Shown one piece after another: positions 31,810 to 33,795 of a stretch of 33,795 nt of DNA. The notes beneath the pieces were generated by a model, which had not been told where the DNA came from, did not search any database, and saw nothing but the letters and a program-made list of their open reading frames with translations. A program made the position numbers and the translations under genes. How positions within the stretch are numbered: the stretch's first letter is position 1; every line of letters begins with the position of its first letter. The DNA comes from an uncultured Neomegalonema sp. (GTDB taxonomy: Bacteria; Pseudomonadota; Alphaproteobacteria; Rhodobacterales; Rhodobacteraceae), in the NCBI GenBank assembly GCA_937948985.1, contig CALFAK010000081.1, positions 1 through 33,795 on the forward strand. Reading direction: 5' to 3'.

Positions 31810-32586
31810 ATGCTACGATACCGCGCTTTGCTTTCCATCGCTTTGCCATTGACCGTGATGGCGTGCGGGTCGGGGGGGCGGTCTGTGGCCCCTGCCCCTG
31901 CCCCTGCCCCTGCCCAGGAGTATGCGCCAAGCCCGCCGCCGCAGGTGCAAAGCCGGGGGCCGGAGTTGGTTGTGGTGCCGCCGCGCGGGGGGATTGATCA
32001 GGCGGCGCGGGGGGTGCCGAATTGTATGGCGGTGAATGATCCGGGGCTCACGCAGCCTATCCCGGCGGCGAATATGGATGCGCGGCTGTTGGATCGGGCG
32101 GTGCTGAATTATACGAATATCGCGCGGTGTCAGCAGGGGTTGCGGCCTTTGCAGGATGACGGGGCGCTGACGCGGACAGCGCAGGGGCACAGTCGGGATA
32201 TGGTGGCGCAGCGGTTTTTCAGCCATACCTCGCCGATCCCGCAGAAGCGGAAGATGGTGGACAGGTTGAAGCTGGAGAATGTGCGGTTTCAGGCGGCGGC
32301 GGAGAATATTGCCACGGCGAAGCGGTTGGAGATGGAGGCGGGGGTGCCGGTGTATCCGCTGGGGGGGGAGCGGTGCCGGTTCAGCCTCAGCCCGCAGGGG
32401 ACGCCATTGCGGTTTCATACGTATGACTCGCTGGCGCGGGAGCTGGTGCAGCGATGGATGGAGTCGCCGGGGCATCGGCGGAATATCCTCAACCCGGAAT
32501 ACAGCCGCCACGGCGCGGCGGGGGCGATTGATCCGAATGAGCGGCTGTGCGAGGGCGTGATTGCGACGCAATTGTTCGCGGGGTGA
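31810..32586 (+). CDS. CAP (SCP/PR-1) domain lipoprotein
   Basis: A 258-residue protein with a lipobox-like LTVMAC at the end of the signal peptide, so it is probably membrane-anchored. A Pro-Ala linker encoded by a CCCCTG hexamer repeat follows. The CAP domain spans about 90-255 and shows NYTNIARCQQGLRPL, the metal-site-type HSRDMVAQRFFSHTSP, AAENIATAK, and LVQRWMESPGHRRNILNPEY. Bacterial CAP proteins are secreted or envelope proteins of varied function. ATG 31810 is preferred to GTG 31801 because the signal peptide starts there. A terminator-like hairpin follows. Confidence 0.9.
   Translation: MLRYRALLSIALPLTVMACGSGGRSVAPAPAPAPAQEYAPSPPPQVQSRGPELVVVPPRGGIDQAARGVPNCMAVNDPGLTQPIPAANMDARLLDRAVLNYTNIARCQQGLRPLQDDGALTRTAQGHSRDMVAQRFFSHTSPIPQKRKMVDRLKLENVRFQAAAENIATAKRLEMEAGVPVYPLGGERCRFSLSPQGTPLRFHTYDSLARELVQRWMESPGHRRNILNPEYSRHGAAGAIDPNERLCEGVIATQLFAG
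31888..31915 (+). repeat. Hexanucleotide CCCCTG tandem repeat
   Basis: About four and a half copies of CCCCTG lie directly after the lipobox codons of the CAP lipoprotein and encode alternating Pro and Ala. Because the unit is six bases, changes in copy number would alter linker length by two residues without breaking the frame. Confidence 0.85.
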
Positions 32587-32599
32587 CGCTGTGGAAAGG

Positions 32600-32633
32600 A
32601 TACACCGCTTGCGCGGGGTATGACATTGTTTTT
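32600..32633. terminator. Hairpin terminator after the CAP lipoprotein gene
   Basis: ATACACCGC (32600-32608) pairs with GCGGGGTAT (32613-32621) with one mismatch and a four-base loop, followed by GACATTGTTTTTAT. It lies 13 bases after the stop and before the end of the convergent methyltransferase gene. Confidence 0.6.
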
Positions 32634-32652
32634 ATACGCATATAGTTGTTGA

Positions 32653-33795
32653 TCAGCCGATGTAACGGCCCCCCTCCTCCATTGCCAGGCCCAGCCTGCC
32701 GAGGGATTGGAGGATTTCGTCGACGGTGGCTTTTTTTGCGCCTTTGTAGTGGATGGCGATCTGCTGCGGGGTGGCGGGGGTTTCGAGAGCCTCCAACGTG
32801 GCGCGGATGGCGGTGATCTGGTCGGGGAGTGTCTTGGGCCAGACGGTGCGGACGGCGGCGGGGGCGGCCTCGCCCAGATCGGCCTCGGCCTGTACGGTGG
32901 TGTCGGTTGCGGCCTTGCCTTCGGGGTTTTGATAGTCGGGGCGGAGCCAGCGGATGTGGCCGCGCGCTTCCTCGGCGGCGCGTTCCTTGTTGAGGGCGAC
33001 GAGGTTTTCGAGGATTTGTTCGTCGGACAGGTCGGCGGGCCAGCCGTATGCCTCGGCGGTGGCCGCGTCGATGCGGTCGTGCAGGTCTTTCAAGATGCCG
33101 ATCTGGCCGTCATCGTAAATCTGGCGGTCTTTGCCCTCGATAGGCGTCCCGGCGCGGAGCAGTTCGAGCACGTTATACATTTGGGTGAGGGTCAGCTTCG
33201 GATGCGCCGCCTGCCGCGCCTTGCGATGCGCGTCGAGTTGCTCGCCCAGCGCGCGCAGGGTTTGTTTCTGTGCGTCGGTGGGATCGGGGAAGGGGAATTT
33301 GTTGAACGCCTCAGAATGGTTATAGTTTGGTCGATCTTCAAGAAATGCTCCCGTAGCAAGAGACCAAGCAACGTGAAGTCGAGAAGAGAGTAGGGTCAAA
33401 ATTTCCGGCGCATCGACCGTTATCACGATCAACTTGGCGTCGGGTAAAATGGCGCGATCTAAAAAAACGAACTGACGATGTTTCGCGGTTCGAACTGAAG
33501 CGATGTAACGCTTGATGCCGCCAAGTCCCGCTCGCATCGCTTGGACGTTTTCTCCAAATTGCCACCATCTATCGCGGTAGCTTTTTCTGTTATTTTGCTC
33601 ACGCTCCGGTTTCACTCGTTCGAGCACCAGTTGATATTCTTCAGGGTAATTCTCACGCGCCGTTTTTTCGTCGACTCCAAAAAAATCGATTACAAAGGCG
33701 TTTCGGCTGCTCGCGACAAGATCACGGCCATTCATATATCGCTTGATGACATCAAGGCCCTCGTGGGGCCGGTTCATCATTAGATCGTCTGCTTC
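32653..33795 (-). CDS. MmeI-like class I DNA methyltransferase, C-terminal part
   Basis: About 380 residues from the C-terminus of a large protein; the frame is open to the window edge (33795), so the gene starts outside. The visible part matches the end of MmeI-like, single-chain methyltransferase or restriction-modification proteins. The target-recognition region (about the first 180 residues) contains RDRWWQFGEN and RYIASVRTAKHRQFVFLD. It ends in NYNHSEAFNKFPFPDPT, followed by helical ALGEQLDAHRKARQAAHPKLTLTQMYNVLE and AYGWPADLSDEQILENLVALNKERAAEE. The C-terminal winged-helix-like tail is also normal. The catalytic NPPY motif and any nuclease domain would lie upstream, unseen. Confidence 0.82.
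   Translation of the reverse strand, partial: EADDLMMNRPHEGLDVIKRYMNGRDLVASSRNAFVIDFFGVDEKTARENYPEEYQLVLERVKPEREQNNRKSYRDRWWQFGENVQAMRAGLGGIKRYIASVRTAKHRQFVFLDRAILPDAKLIVITVDAPEILTLLSSRLHVAWSLATGAFLEDRPNYNHSEAFNKFPFPDPTDAQKQTLRALGEQLDAHRKARQAAHPKLTLTQMYNVLELLRAGTPIEGKDRQIYDDGQIGILKDLHDRIDAATAEAYGWPADLSDEQILENLVALNKERAAEEARGHIRWLRPDYQNPEGKAATDTTVQAEADLGEAAPAAVRTVWPKTLPDQITAIRATLEALETPATPQQIAIHYKGAKKATVDEILQSLGRLGLAMEEGGRYIG

Overview
The window looks like chromosomal DNA from an alphaproteobacterium, most likely a marine Rhodobacterales (roseobacter-type) organism. The argument rests on gene content: a beta-hydroxyaspartate cycle cluster, DUF2842, DUF1244, a LYS1-like saccharopine dehydrogenase and a serC-serA-serB run. 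The base composition is moderately GC-rich, with AT-rich promoter islands. Nearly every long reading frame belongs to a recognisable housekeeping or metabolic gene. No rRNA, tRNA, CRISPR array, transposase or prophage gene was seen.

Layout. 1-2357: the end of purM, then purN and a saccharopine dehydrogenase, tightly coupled. 2657-4619: small membrane and secreted proteins (DUF2842, YggT, two hypotheticals) and thiamine pyrophosphokinase. 4679-8160: a RecD/PIF1-like helicase, an atypical ROK-family regulator with a palindrome just upstream, and an unknown alpha-type protein. 8377-12324: valS with an in-frame palindromic-repeat insertion, a TPR-like protein and DUF1244. 12431-14451: a D-2-hydroxyacid dehydrogenase and an AbrB-type membrane protein overlapping by 4 bp. 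14634-16645: a small secreted protein, a PCu(A)C copper chaperone with a DUF2946-like partner, and a YedY-like molybdopterin oxidoreductase. 16942-21335 (minus strand): a membrane protein, then serC, serA and serB, the complete phosphoserine route to serine, with a probable serC leader RNA.

21561-22938 is a less conserved patch. It holds a broken CHASE-domain gene and three small genes, two of which are clearly paralogues of 65 residues. 23094-28570 is the centrepiece: bhcR divergent from bhcA-bhcB-bhcC-bhcD. These encode the regulator and the four enzymes that turn two glyoxylate into oxaloacetate through glycine, beta-hydroxyaspartate, iminosuccinate and aspartate. The 210-bp divergent promoter is very AT-rich and carries two 14-bp direct repeats exactly 20 bp apart. 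Downstream are a GNAT-like protein, a class I cytochrome c, an orphan DUF2160 membrane protein, a CpaC-like pilus-assembly N-domain protein, a CAP-domain lipoprotein and the C-terminal part of an MmeI-like DNA methyltransferase cut off by the window end.

A recurring theme is short palindromic repeats of at least three types. (1) ATTCCGG...CCGGAAT or CCCCGG...CCGGGG followed by GATGAC or AATGAC. (2) CCCTCTCCC...GGGAGAGGG. (3) CCCCGCA...TGCGGGGAAGGG. They lie mostly between genes, including between serC and serA and between bhcC and bhcD, but one composite copy is inside the valS reading frame. The beta-hydroxyaspartate cycle itself is a described pathway. The less explained signals are the repeats, the promoter architecture, the paralogous 65-residue proteins and the orphan genes around the cluster.
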